Part shown: in pieces, positions 23,413 to 36,500 of the stretch | How positions within the stretch are numbered: the stretch's first letter is position 1 | Layout: each line of letters begins with the position of its first letter | Assembly: GCF_019059575.1 (NCBI RefSeq) | Contig: NW_024881824.1 | Location: 186,001 to 250,000, forward strand | Direction: 5' to 3' | From: Amphibalanus amphitrite | Taxonomy: Eukaryota; Arthropoda; Thecostraca; Balanomorpha; Balanidae | Length of the DNA: 64,000 nt | Notes under the pieces: generated by a model | Databases searched by the model: none | The model's input: only the letters and a program-made list of their open reading frames with translations | What the model was told of the DNA's origin: nothing | Position numbers and translations under genes: made by a program

Positions 23413-23772
23413 TTAATTAATATTCAAAACTTACCCATAGCACAATATCCGTCCTTTGATGTTTTGTATATTGGGATGGCATACATCTTCATCATTATGA
23501 AACTTCTTCTTGCCACATTACACACTAGCACAGTCCACAGTACCTACTCACGTTTCCGTTTTTCTTGCAGGCGTTAATTTAGAGAATGAAGGTACCATGC
23601 ACATGATAATTATAACCGTAACTATGAGAAGACACAATGCACTATTTTCGTGTGCATCTAAAAAACGCCTATCAATTTTGCAGCGCAGGCTCTGTATGCC
23701 TGTGGCTGGCCGGTGATACGTGACACTGCGATTACCTACCCTCTGTTTGGCTGGCCGGCGGCAGCCGCTATG

Positions 23773-24020
23773 CCTTCGTTCCTTCATCTCAGTCCGCCCG
23801 TCTGTCCGCTCATTCATCTCAGTCCGTCCGTCTGCCCGTATATCTGCACGTCCTGCGGGTGTCTCATAGTCAGCCCGTCTGTCTATCAGTCCGTCTGTCT
23901 GCACACCCGGCCGTTTGTCTCAGTCCGGCCGTCTGTCCGTCTGTCTGCACGTCCGGCCGTCTGTCTTCCCTTCCGTCCTTCCCTCACTCAGGCCGTCTCC
24001 GTATGTCTGCCCGTCCAGTC
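23773..24020 (+). repeat. Degenerate (CCGTCTGTC)n / GACA-type array
   Basis: CCGTCTGTCTG-like words repeat with many substitutions, the complement of the GACA/GACG arrays at 7161 and 43921. The long open frames across it (184 and 84 codons, rich in Cys, Pro, Ser and Val) are products of the repeat. Confidence 0.75.
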
Positions 24021-26721
24021 CGTCGCGCCGGCCTGGCCTGCACCGGTCTGCGCTACCCCCGGGTCTTTGGTGAGAACAGGACGGAAGCTGTGGCTGTCGG
24101 GTCTCCTTCCTGAAGTTCAGCTTCCGGCTTCGAATGTTTTATGTCAGTGGTTCTGGCGAGACGAATTCGGAGAGATCGACTTCATCTTGAAGCTGTGCTT
24201 AGCTTGCTGGTATAATGGAATGAACGTCAACGTCCGGCTGAATTTGGAGAATGTGTTAAGCATTTGATGTGATATTTTCCTGGCACCCTTTTAATTGCTC
24301 GCTGGGACCAAACATAGCTGTTGACTGTTATTTGATTGTCATTCTCAGTTGTTATTTTCTCCGTATTTTACCATTATAATTGCTGGTTATTTGTTACTTA
24401 ATTTGCTCTCGAGGTAATCATTTCACTCAACCTTTTCTAACTAGATCACTGCAATTCGACCCTTGCCTAATGTCTATGCATCTTTTATATTGCATATTCT
24501 GCTCACCATGCGATAGCTTGAATTTCATCCATGACGCCTTGCCATGAATTCGTCTGCGATGGATCTCTCGTCCAGACTGTTTGTCTCCCCTAGCATTTTG
24601 CAGACGCTTGGTGAGTCGTTGTCCTTCATTGAGAACAGTTGAGGCAATTGCTACGAGTAGAGAGGCCGCAGGCTGTAACTCTCCCGGCGTGCTCACGGTC
24701 AGTGTTCATGCTTTCCTCATGGTCGGTGGTAGAAATAACAACCGCAAACTATATAGCACGGTGAGGTACTGCGCACTGGCCTCGCTTATTCGCTGCTGTC
24801 GTGCTTTGAACGAGCATACGCATTGTGTGATTTGCGTTATATCCTTTTTTATACAATCATTTGAATATTCAATCATGACACTGGCTCATTTCTGCACAGG
24901 AGCTTGTGAGTATACCTCCTCATAGTGTCGGCAACCAAAAAGTCAGCAATGCATGCCATTTTAAGACGCTATTTTGCGAAAAGCATTGCTATTTTTTAAA
25001 GTGCAAGACACCTTTAATGACTATACCTGGTATGCTAGTTAAGGTCCAAACGAGACATCTTCGGCTTACCTGTGCAGGTACAACTATTAATTTCGTTTTC
25101 TACGAACGGTCTGAGAGAATTAAGCAGTATTGATGGCTTGCGAAATTCTTCGGATTGTGCTCTTTTTAGCAACGCATTCAATACATAGAAAGTATCCCTT
25201 CCTGACGGCATTGCCATTTGCACTCATTTCGTACAAATGTTACCCTCCCGGCCGGCTACTGGTAGAAATGCTGGAACTAAACAGAACATTGCAAAGGCTT
25301 GATTATTGACCGTTACACAACTTTGGGTAGAATGCTCCCCTAGACCTTCTCCTATGATCTGTCCCTTGAATTACATCATTTAAAACATGAATCTGACTCA
25401 TTTCAATGTGTCACGCGCTCGGCGCTGGTGACGTACTATGGCGTGATGATGAATATTTCCATTTATGGTATTATTTGCGTTGCAGGAAGTGACGCATAAC
25501 GTCAAGTTTCCCTTCAGTGGTGATTCAGTAGAGTTAGATGACTCGACATCTTTGTAATGATTCATAAAGGTGTTCGTCACTTTTTGCGGTGGTGGTGGGA
25601 AGGGGGAGGGGGATGAAAACTTAGTTGTGTAATTTAAAACCTGTATTGAGAAAAATATGTACAAAGCGCCCGTTGAACAACGACCCAGCTATAAACGATA
25701 CAAAACACCGAGCGACCCTAATCTAAGCTGTGTCCCGTCACCTCACTCGTGCTCGTGCTCCCAGTACTGGAGTTCCCGATCGACACTCATCAGACACTCG
25801 TGCTCCAAATTCAAGGTCACCATAGGTATCCGTATTCACTTTTTGCATCGGTCATGAGAACCAGTAAGTGTAGCAGTGTAGCACATGCTGATGTCTCCCC
25901 CTTTTCCAGATCTCTTGTGGTTCGTCTTAGCAACTCTTCATGTTCATAAGCGTGCAGAGTTTTGGTAAAACACACAAAAGTGAGCTTGATGATGAACATG
26001 ATCTATTTTTTTTATCAAATTCCTTCTTGCTATATACAACAAAAGCACATACCTAGATTATCAGTGGACACGTGTCGCAATATGCTTGAACACATTATCT
26101 CGCAATATCAAAACGATGTTGGTTCCGGATGAAAATGAGATGGCGCTGACAAGCACACTTCAATAATGGCAGATGACAAATATCAAAATTCAAACATACG
26201 CACACAAAGCGTTCGGCAACACACAGTTGAGCCACTCGTATCACACACAAACAGGCACGTTAAAATATCACCATAGATAAGGTATCTACTGACACAACCG
26301 TCGTAATTTTGATTACGGTATTGCATGGACGGTTCCCGCTGGTTACAATATCCGAATATTGAACGATCCACTGTAAGACATCCCGACTAAAAGTCCGCTG
26401 AACTTTGAGTTGGCCATGACAGACTTAATCGATTTTGGCGGTGTATGTTGTCTAATATTTTGACGGTTGATGTGACTAGTGTGCGACCGCACAGCGGGGC
26501 AGCGGAATGAGACGTTCGAGCACCGGGTGCAGGCGATCCTCCAGGCGATCCTCGGTCCTTCATGGCAGTCTGACGAAGTCAGTCCAGAGCATCACCATCC
26601 CGGTCCCCTCGCGGGGCCGACGTCCTCTCCTGAAGCGCAGCGGTCGCAGAGGATGCGCGCGATTTGACGGCGGCGGTTGGCTGGTTAGCGAGCACAGCTG
26701 GTGGTTGTCACTGCTGACTTC
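24021..26721. other. No gene seen; probable 3' flank of the minus-strand gene
   Basis: About 2.7 kb without transposon ends or recognisable exons. I looked here for NDUFA8 exons with CX9C pairs and found none. The high end should include the 3' UTR of the solenoid-protein gene, but no AATAAA on the minus strand was evident. Confidence 0.4.
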
Positions 26722-28719
26722 TCAGACGGCCATCCCGAGCGCCGCAGAGGCGGCCAGCAGGATGGTCAGCGCCCCAGCGACAGCCGAAGAGGCGCCGCTG
26801 TCATCCCTGACCGTTTTCAGACACTCGAAGTCGTCCGAGTAGGAGAGGAGCCGGTACTGGTCCAGCGCCTTGTTGCCCTCCACGCACCTGCTGGAGCTGT
26901 ACAGCGCTCCATAGACGTCCTCCAGCTGGAAGAGACCATCGCTGTGATCTTCGTCGTCATCCTTGAGATACTCCTCCTCTCCGGCGCTCACTAGTTCCTT
27001 GAGCTCCTCGCAGCGGCACGCGAAACGGTTGCCGTAGATGCGGTAGAGCGCCGAGTAGCTGTCCTTCTCGTCGGCTGGTGTCAGGAAGAGGCCGTAGCTG
27101 CCGTTAGCTGAGGCGCGCAGCGTGTTCTCGGCGAACGTGAAGGCAAACTCCTCGGAGCTCTCGCCGAAGCGCAGGTTCACCGGGTCCAGCCGGACAAACT
27201 CTGAGAACACGGACGCTCCGAGCCGCCCGACCTCGTTGCCCTTGACGGCGGCAGTGGTGAACTCGACGCGCAGCGGCGCCAGCAGGCTGCCGATGGTGTT
27301 GTTGACGATCTCGATCGTGTCCAGCGTCATCTCGACGTCCCACGAGTCCATTGACGAGATGGTGTTGCGCACGAGGGTCATGTTGTTGGAGTCGGTCGAG
27401 TGGGCGTTCGGGCGCGCGTTGATGCGAAGTGTGTCAACCTTCTTGATGGTGTTGTCGGTGACCGCGACGGAGAGCACGTCGCCGATGCTGATGCTGAGCG
27501 AGTCCAGCTTGCACTTGGACACGGTGACGTTGTCGGACTTGTCGACGAGGATCCTGACATCCTCGGCCACCGAGTCGCTGATGTGCATGTTCACCACGTC
27601 GGCACCGTCGGGCAGACCGTCGAGCGGCAGCGGGCCGGTGACGACCTCGGCGATGTTGAGCTCCTGCAGCTGCGTCACCTGGCTGAAGGCCTCCTCGTGG
27701 ACCTGTAGATCGGCCACGCGCTGCACGGTCACCCGCCGCCGCGGGCCGCCCTCCGTGTACAGGGAGCTGGCCTGCAGCTCCAAACTGGCGATGTCGCTCA
27801 GCTCCAGGTCGACCAGCGAGATGGCGTTCGATAGGGCCTCCGAGACCAAGCTGACGTGGCTGCAGTTGTGCACCCGCAGACTCCGGGTGCGGTCCGACAG
27901 GTACGCCTCGCTCCTTGCTCCCAGCATCAGATGCTGAAATATAAGTTAAGAGTTAGTTTGGGAAAGTGAAGACCTTGCGGGTAACAAGTCAATGTGGGTG
28001 CATTATGGGAGAGATATGCCGCATCTACATAGGTGTGATGTTTCACAAGAGGGGTGCATGGAACAGCATGAATGTCGAGCAGTACGGTGTGCTAAGAAAC
28101 CGGTTTCCATTGGCCAAAAGTAGAACGACCGTTGCACTTGCGTTCAAACGAGAGCGGCATGTGATCAGAATTGGACTGGAGCGCGGGTGTTTCGGCTCTC
28201 TGGACAACCGCCGTCGAGTCTGCAACTGGCGTGAAAGTTGCACAACTCGCCGAGCCAAGGCCATTCACTGTTTGTACTAAAACCTGTTTTACATTTGAAC
28301 TGAATCTCTCGTTGATACTGTTTCTCGCCCTGAACATCTGCGAGCGAGCGAGGGTTTTTTGAGCACCGACATAGCGAAAACTAAGTCCACCTCAATGGTG
28401 TAACTGCGGCGATTCGGTTAACGGTTCGTTTCGTACGGTCGTTTGCCGGCGGTGAGCTGGGCCGTTGTCCGGCTGCCACGTCCGCCATACTGCGCAGCTG
28501 GCCGCTGGGCGTTGTCTCTAGGCTCTGACTACTCACCTCATTGCTGCCGCCGGTGCTGCAGTCGCAGGTGACCATCTCCAGTCCGTCCAGGTCCTCACAG
28601 GAACACTCGCTGCGGCTGCACACAAACTGGATCGGCCGCGTCCCGGCGCTGGCCTGGGGCGCGGCGGCCGCCATCGCTGCCGCCGCGCAGAGAACGAGCA
28701 CGATCCCAGCCGGCCTCAT
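26722..28719 (-). CDS. Secreted, probably GPI-anchored solenoid (LRR-like) protein, two exons
   Basis: Exon 1 (28537-28719) and exon 2 (26722-27933) join at GAG|GTGAGT and TTTCAG|CAT in phase 0 to give 464 residues. Residues 1-20 (MRPAGIVLVLCAAAAMAAAA) form a signal peptide. A Cys cluster follows (FVCSRSECSCED, then VTCDCSTG). The middle consists of irregular repeats of about 20-25 residues with Leu/Ile/Val ladders and recurring N-x-I/V turns (TDNTIKKV, VRNTISSM, VNNTIGSL, VKGNEVGRL), suggesting an LRR or beta-helix solenoid. It has sequons NCS, NVT, NMT, NNT and NGS. A Cys cap (FACRCEEL...SSRCVEG...FECLKT) resembles LRR C-terminal caps. The tail DDSGASSAVAGALTILLAAS plus hydrophobic residues looks like a GPI signal. 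It is probably a cell-surface recognition protein; I cannot name the orthologue. Confidence 0.85.
27934..28536 (-). other. Intron of the solenoid-protein gene
   Basis: A 603-bp GT-AG intron with a strong donor (GTGAGT) and a polypyrimidine-containing acceptor (TTATATTTCAG). Nothing else was recognised within it. Confidence 0.8.
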
Positions 28720-29410
28720 AGTGTATTTCCTCTTCACAAGCTTCTCTGGATGTCCACACACTGACTGCTCACCAAGCGCGTTGCGAGCTTGCGGCTGTCG
28801 CAGGAGGTATAACGGCTGCGACCGCGGGCACCAGCTTTATGACAGCTGCGTCGCCGAGCTGCGCTCCCTGGAACAGACTGTGGTCGTGATTCAGCCGCGC
28901 AGTGGCGGCCCGCTCCGGCCGTGACGTCACTCCTCGGACGGCCGGCGGGCGTGCAGCGCGCGGCACGTTCCAGAAAAGCGCCGAGACCAGAGAGATAGCG
29001 AGCGTCCGGCACGGTCGCAGTGCCACACAGCCGGCTAACTGCCCCGGCGTGGTGCCAACGAGGCCGGGCCGCCCAGCGTCGTGCCACGAGACGGGCCTGG
29101 TTCAAATATCGATTGATGGTGTGCCCTTGAAGCCTGCCATCCTGTGTCAGTTGGCCGCTCCCTCCGCCCTGCGGCGGCCGGCCACGTAGTACCGGTCCTG
29201 GAAAGTGTGACGTCATCCAGGTGTGGCGTCACAGGTATGAGGCCTTCAGGTGTGACGTCGGACCGGATTCGACCAACCAGACGTCGTGTTAGTGGAAACG
29301 AATTTCACTGGATGCTTCCATAGTCTATGACGGCATAGTTTGACGTCACACACCTTTGCGGGTCGGTTAGCGAATAATTGGGCACTGCCGGTGATTGTGA
29401 CGTCACACCG
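28720..29410 (-). promoter_or_regulatory. Upstream region of the solenoid gene with TGACGTCA cluster
   Basis: Four perfect TGACGTCA palindromes lie at 28922-28929, 29208-29215, 29341-29348 and 29398-29405, with a one-off form (TGACGTCG) near 29253. This is the CRE/ATF consensus. A TCAGTG initiator-like word on the minus strand sits near 28759-28764, about 40 bases before the start codon. No well-placed TATA box was found. The region is GC-rich. Chance would give far fewer than one such 8-mer in 700 bp. Confidence 0.5.
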
Positions 29411-31780
29411 GGGCGGTTTGAATCGTCCAGTGACGGCGGTTGCGTCACCGCCCAGTCACCGACAGCGCGCCTCAGCCGAGTTCCTACGGAAGGAAGCGTC
29501 CGAGCCTCCTGCCGCTGAGGTGCCGCGGAAGGGGCTTTGGAGGGGCAGATGACACATCCATACCGCTGTGTCACTGTCGCTGACTGGACGTCATGTGAGG
29601 CCAATCAGTGATGTGATTCATTACAGGGCCTGGAGCCCCTGAGCCATGAGTCAGCCACCAGTGCTGGTACATGGAAACAGCGTGGCTGGCGGAAGGAAGG
29701 AAACGAATTAGGAAGTGACGATTTTAAACAGAATCTGAGTCTCTTTTCACTGATATGGTGGTGACTGGTAAGCGGTGACGGAACTGGACAATGGACATAT
29801 ATGGAGAAGTAGAGTATCGGGGATTTTTTACTTACTGCGAGCATCCCCAGCTATCGGACGTGACTAAGACACGATCATGCAAGACATGCTAGCTCATAGG
29901 TCGGTTGCAAGCACTGTGCGGTGTGCCTGTAGCACGTTTACCGAGTGCTTTAGCCTTTAATAGCTGGTGCTAATTATGTGGTTTTATGTGCTCGTCTGAC
30001 GCCTCCACGTTTCACGCGCGTCCTGGGTATCTGTTGATGTAGATATCGTCCACGCAAATGTTTAAATTACGGCCCTAATTTGTTAAACACTCGCTTTACG
30101 GTGGACTTGCAGCGCTATGTCCCGGCGGACCCGTTGTCTATGGCAACCGTCCCACTCCCGCCCTCGCCTCACCTTGGCGAGCTCTATGGACATCAGGGCT
30201 GGCCGCTGCCGCGAGAGGCGAGGGCTGTGCAGCTGAAATGGTCGTGTCGTGTGGCCAACGACTCGTGATGGTCCCCTGCCAAGGTCAGGCCGTGGCGTGG
30301 TGACGTCAGATACTGGGAAACGCCCATCCCCGCTGGCAAGACAGAGGCGTTTTGGATACTGCCTTGGCTGGTGTGGTTCTCTGAGGCAGGCTGGTGGGAA
30401 GATTGGCTTGGAATCACAGGTCACAGTGATACTTATTTACATTACCGATTGCCGCCGAATTCACCAGCCTACCTCTGCTACCTACCCGATATATTCTTTA
30501 TACCCTCATCTGTCCCACTTATCTGCACTCTTCCATGTTTCCTTTCTCCTTCCCTTTATCTCTTTTTTTTCTCACTCTCTCTCTTTTCTTTATTTCTTTT
30601 AGCTCATATATTTGCTCTGCTCTCCATACTCTGTCATTTCATTCTCTCCGTCGGCTCTCCTCTGCTTCTATCATGTTTGTAGAATGACGCTGAAGAGACT
30701 TCCAGTCTTCTCCTAGTGCGCAATATTGGTATTGCACTATGCACTATGCAGTGTGATTTGCAAAAACAATGCCTGCGCACATAAACTGGCCCGTCGTAGA
30801 GCGCTCTGACATTTCGTCATTTCTGTTGTGTATTCCGTCAAGGAAAAAAGGAACATGGTTAAGTCCCTATTCTGGCCCTATCTTCTTTCGTTGAAGCAAT
30901 TCCTTGCCAACCCTTTGTCGCTGGGGACTCACTCTTTGTTTGCTGCTGAATAAAAACATTACGCAAGCAAGCTACCCTACCTTGCCCCGAACTGAGTCAT
31001 GCCGAGAGGAGAGTTCTACTGTCCCGCATTCCATTGCAACTCACTCGAGTTGCGCCGGAGCGACCTCGGTGCCGACCGCATGGAGTGTGCTGTGAACTCG
31101 TGACGTCACGGCTCTCCCCGCGCTGTTTCCCTGGCACCACTGGCCTCGCAGAGCTCAGTGTTACAGAGGGCGCCAGCAGGCCGGTGCGGTGGTGCGCCCT
31201 GCCTGCCATCTAGTGGTGCGGTACCGTACTGGTGCCTCCGGCGAGCATTATCGGCGTGGCTGAAAGTTGAAACTGTATTTGTGTAGGCATCGATCAATGA
31301 CAAATGCAAAGGCTTAAAATAATTTTTTAGAGGCTGCCGTTGACTGAATCGGCTCATTTGGTAGCTTCAATGTGTTTAATTATAGGTGTCTGGTGAACAT
31401 CATAAGTCATAACTGATGAATTGATGAACGATTGAAAATATTATTGAATAGAACGAATTGATATTGTGCAGCAGCCAATTTTATAACATATGTAAAATCT
31501 AATCAGCTGTCGTACTGACGTATAGGATTCAGCTAGCTTTACTGCCCAGCCTCATGCATTTTAAATCGTTATTCCCAATCCAAGATGTGCAATTTAGAGA
31601 AAATTTGTGGTTTTTAATTCTGTGTTTCCATTTAAATGAAGCAGACAGCAATGAATCTGGCTCTTGCATGAAACTGGCCAGACTTATTAACATTAAACTA
31701 TCGAATATGCTGCTTTAATGTGATTGTGAAATTATCGGGCTGTAAATATGTTCTCTGGCAAAATTGTCCCGTCATTCTCA
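29411..31780. other. No gene seen
   Basis: Mixed sequence with a pyrimidine-rich patch at 30530-30680 and two further TGACGTCA sites (30301-30308, 31101-31108). Several 60-117 codon frames on both strands lack motifs. Confidence 0.4.
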
Positions 31781-31782
31781 TA

Positions 31783-33551
31783 CAGGGTGTCTCAAAAGTT
31801 CGCTTACAGGTACCAGCCATGCTTTTTTTGTCAATAATTCTGAATCAACATGAAATTAACAGTCGAAATTTTGCATGGGCATTGGTAACAACCTTCCTCA
31901 AGCAGCTTCATTGTTTTCAAGCGCATTCGACCCTTCATGAGCACACAAAAAGGGTTCACCTCTGACCATGGATCAGGCATGAAAATGGAGGTCGCATACT
32001 CGGGTCGGCTGAGAAACTCTCTGCTTCACGAGTAATGGGAATGGTTAGGTCGGAAATGACACATGGCAAAGTGTCGGCGAGGATGAGTACAACATGATGG
32101 TCATCTAATAAAAACGGTGGCTAAAATTCTTGAAGGACAAAACCATGCGAGACTAACAGCGCTTTGAACGACCCTTGTACCGCAGCAGACTCGTGCTCCG
32201 GAAAGCAGCTGAAAATGCAGTCCTAACTATTGAAAACTGACTAGAAGCTCACAGACAGAGGTTACCCAGTTTCAAAAATTGCAGGTCATCATAAAATAAA
32301 GACAAAATATCATTTAAAATTGTTTATAATATCTATAACGCTAAATTTTGAGGGAAAATAATGCGAAAATCGTCAATGCCGAGGACAAGTGACCCTCCAA
32401 AAGTGTCAATTAATGTATAGTTTTATCTAACGAAGTTTCAAGAGGCAGATCTGGAGTAGAGTTGCAAAATTTCCCTACCGCACTACCGGCATGCCGGTAA
32501 TTTTTCACTACCGCAGGTTTTTTCGTGGTATCTGGCATGTCTTGCCGGTAGCATGCCGGTATTTTTGATTTTGCACAAAAAATTATCAGCATATGATTCA
32601 AACTTTGGACACTAAGAGGCTATTGAATTGTAATAAGTTGGACAATGGGTGGCTGTTAGGTGGGGCGGTTACTGAAATTGCCAAAATGTGGCATCTCATG
32701 TAGGGGTAAGCCAGAATCAATAATGCAGGTTTTTTTAATATGCCGGTAATTTGGCGGTTTTTTTGCTTGAGGCGTGGTAGCATGCCGGTATCCCAGAAAA
32801 TGTTTGTGGGGCGGGGCGGTGCCGGTAGCAGCCCATTGGGAAAACTTTGCAACTCTAATCTGGAGCAAATAGCTTTCTTTTACACACAAAATCCGGACAA
32901 AACCGCACGATGGACAGGTTTTGGCCGTTTACGAAGCAGAACCTCTCCTGAGGAAAACACTCCGGAACCCAGCGAAGGTCTTGGCATTGGGAATGACGAG
33001 CGTTCGGGATTTGCAAATTTTGCAAAATGTGTCTAAGAAACAGATGGCCGACACATTCTGCTACGATATGCTGCGAAAAATTTGCCCCTGGCACTTCCCA
33101 TTTGTTCAGGAATGGGGTTGTTTTGAAAAGGAAAATGGTGCTTGGGAGGTCGGCGCCAGTCATTCATGAAGGAGTTAGCGCCAGAGAAGACCTACAAAAT
33201 ACTCACGGATGGTGTCGATGCAAGCTATCGGCTTTCAGGGAGAAGCGGATGTTGCCGGGGAGCTCGTCAAACCTAAATCCGACGCAGAAACTGCGGGGGA
33301 TTCCCCTACAAGAGCTTGAAAGCTGGTAACCTTTTATCAGCCTCCGGCAGCTGACGGAGTGACGAAAATCGGTATGGGCAAATATTTTTGGAGATACAGC
33401 AAAGGGTTTGGTTTCCAACCTTCCGAATCAGTTGTCAAAGCATGCATATTTGTCTAGTGTACACACGGACGCCAAAACCTTAGATTTTTGGCCGGTTCTT
33501 ACATGCTTTATTGACATGGGAAATGTGTAAGCGAACTTTTGAGACACCCTG
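31783..33551. mobile_element. Decayed Tc1/mariner-type element
   Basis: The ends are CAGGGTGTCTCAAAAGTTCG plus CTTACA and the exact complement, 26 bp, flanked by TA on both sides (31781-31782, 33552-33553), the mariner target. Removing the nested 401-bp hAT insert and its 8-bp duplication leaves about 1360 bp, the usual length of a full mariner. Only hints of transposase remain (LRKTLRNPAKV in one frame resembles the helix-turn-helix segment of such proteins); the coding region is broken by many stops and frame changes. Confidence 0.8.
32457..32857. mobile_element. hAT MITE nested in the mariner element
   Basis: Ends TAGAGTTGCAAA and the complement are flanked by a perfect 8-bp duplication ATCTGGAG (32449-32456, 32858-32865). 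The 401-bp body repeats a GCATGCCGGTA word several times, including the palindrome CCGGCATGCCGG. There is no coding capacity. It must be younger than the mariner it interrupts. Confidence 0.9.
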
Positions 33552-33553
33552 TA

Positions 33554-36500
33554 AGTCATCACTCCAGCATTCACTCTAGAATTTATGCCTGTCGTCTAGT
33601 GTCTACACTGCAATTATGCATGTAAATTTTGCACTTCCTTTATAATATCTGTGCTATCAATATCAACCAGGAACTGCACCGTTTAGCGATAACTCTGAAC
33701 ACATGTTTGTTATTCAGCTCACTTTACCACCTTTGCATATGACCTTGTATACGGTTATTTATAAAATCATACGAGATCCTGAACTAAACAATGTAAAAAG
33801 AACCAGTGAATGATGAGCTCACTCATGCCGGATAATCTGATTACGTAAGTATCGCACGGATCCCAAATGGGGCCTTTCTGACTGACCGGCGAGCTTTTGG
33901 TTGACGTTTTACGTCCCGTCAATTCGTTTCGTACAGATGCAACCATTGATTACCAGCTTGTTCTGTCGGACCGGGATACCACATCAAATAACTCTGCCCA
34001 GTCATTCGACCACTCTGATATTTAAGTTAGCACCGGATGATTCTTATATGAACGCCCCGACCGCGCCACTATATCACTACAGGTTAGAATTATCTCGCAG
34101 AGATTACACGAGATACGGTACTTTGATTTCACATCTTGAACACAGCGTATCGTCCAGGACGTTGCTCCTCAATGCCAAACCTGCCTGGCAACCGCCTGGA
34201 ACGATCGTGATCGACATTGGTTCGCGGCTATCGGACGCCCACTCTCCGACTCCTACAGTCTGGGGCACAGCCATTCAGCCCTCCATTGGGTCAGAGATGC
34301 GTCAGATGTGTTCGCGTCTGATGTCTTTCGCAGTTTGGTCAATTGTGTTACATACCGTTTGTCGTAGTGCATATCCGGAAAGATATATTTCTTATGGTAC
34401 AGGAAGTTTTTAACGATATTCTCTTGTAGATTTTAGGGACACAACTCAGTATTGTACGCTTGGCGGCCGGCTCTACCCCATGTGACGCACGTCACCCTCT
34501 TATCACTTGACTCCTACTCAGACCAGTCATCTGAGTCAGACAGTTTGTCAGACTCTCCGAATCAAATGTGACAAACCTGGTATGACTGATCGGAGGTGTC
34601 TTTCCAATCCCGCCAGACCAGCCCGACACTGCGCCGGAAGCCCTTCCGTTACAAATGACAATCATTACTTATCATAAATCTGAGAACAGTCGTGCCTTGC
34701 GGACACATCGCTACATTATTATCATACGGGATATGACACATTGACACAGCTAGTCCAGGCCGCTGGCCGGTAACAGACAGGACCGGTATGACATGCTTAG
34801 CCCAGTGCTCAGGGAAATACAGACTGCAGATGCTGCGTGATGTTGTGAAACACCCAGTCCCAAGTCAATGCTGCAGTGGGAATTTTTGAGCCATTGCTCC
34901 TGTAATAATCCTGGATTGACGTGAGCTTGAATGCTATTTATAGAATTGTATGTGTGTTAGATTAGTAATGAAATGCTCACAGGCTGCCCAAAAGTCTCAC
35001 TGAGCATCAGCACGGGCAATCAACATGCCTCCGATTGGCTTGTGTCTGGAAAATGCCACTTTTTAGCCAAATGTGTCGATAGTTCCTTGGATCCGTCAGC
35101 GTAATCATGTCTGATAAATAAAATACAGTTTATCCTGGCAATCAAACAGACAAAGATCGCAATTCCACAGTTTTTCCGCTTTATACTATCCGCTGCATAT
35201 GTAGATGTACGTGATACCTTTGCATTTCACTTGCTCCTCATTCTATTTATAACCGCTGTGACCCACATTGTCACCTAGCTGTAAATCCCGAACTTTTTAA
35301 GCTGGATATTTCCCAGTGATATTAGGAATGCCAGTTTTATTGGACAACGGAACATGATGACACATGCTCATTTTTTTCGCCACGGGAAGGCCCTCTGGAT
35401 GATGCCTATCTGCGTGAACCATGGCTGTCCAGAGATAGCAAATCTCTTGTTCCGATTGACGGTGCTTGGGACATGGCGCAGGTCTGAATTACTAAAGAAC
35501 TTCAATGGATTAGGATTTGCTTCAGAGCTTTAGCTTAAGTTGTCAGTGATGGACGGGTGTTTTTTAGGGACGGTTCCGATCAATATTGGCATTGTGACTT
35601 CCTTTTGCGTTCAGGACTTTTGATGCCTCTATTTTTGGAGTCATTTGGAAGACATCTTGGAAATAATCAGTTCTTCTTCCTTTCATCCCTGTATCAATCC
35701 ATGTGGCATGCAGCCAGGCCTCAGTGTGCTCCTGCCCCCTGTCCAGGGCAGGGGTCGGGACGGGGCAGCGCTGGCACCCCAGTCGCCTCAAACGCCGCCT
35801 ACTGGCCGCTGTGCACACTTGACTTGCAGCGGAGGCCCGCGCGGGGTCGATGCGGTTTTCACACCGTGCAAAGTGCATTGGGGTGGCAGAGACGGCGCGA
35901 TGAGACCCTGTCCGGTTGAAAGGTAGTGATAAGGTGTCGGAGTGGACAGCGATCCAGATCTGTTTGGGGGTGGTTATTAAATTTGACGCAGCATTGGAAT
36001 CCTTGGTTACGATGATTTCAGATCGTACTTCCTACATCCTGTCTCCCGGGTAGGACATCCACCCATCTATCCTTTATTAGACGTCAGTCAACGGCCAAGG
36101 TGCCGTCACTGTCAAGTCACAGAGCATAATCAATATGTGCATTTTGCATTTGTCGCACCGCATTAGCATTGCATTTGTCGTACCGCAGAGACGGTGCGAT
36201 GAGACTCGGTTGGCATGAAAGGCGGTGATTATGTATCAGAGTGGACAGGGGGTGTAGTACGACTTGTGTCAACAGCGATTTTCAATTACTTTATTTTATA
36301 TTACGAAACCATTCGGCGTTACATAATTTCATCAGCTTAATGGTTTGAGCTCAATATTTGTCTTATCGACAATTTATAATTGCTGAAATAATCCTTCAGC
36401 CATGAATGGCTTTTTATTACAAAAATGTGTTACATCTGTTTTTCCATTCGCACATTTTGTTCAGTTCCATCGCCGCGCCTGTTGCCCCGTGTCCATCGCA

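Noticed and set aside
23713-24267. 184-codon Cys/Pro/Val-rich frame
   Set aside because: Most of it reads through the degenerate CCGTCTGTC repeat.
27122-27937. 271-codon plus-strand frame
   Set aside because: It is the antisense shadow of the solenoid-protein exon, which has a supported splice junction, signal peptide and GPI tail.
33901-34413. 170-codon plus-strand frame
   Set aside because: No motif, signal, repeat or splice context; could be chance in 44% GC sequence. Not excluded, only unsupported.
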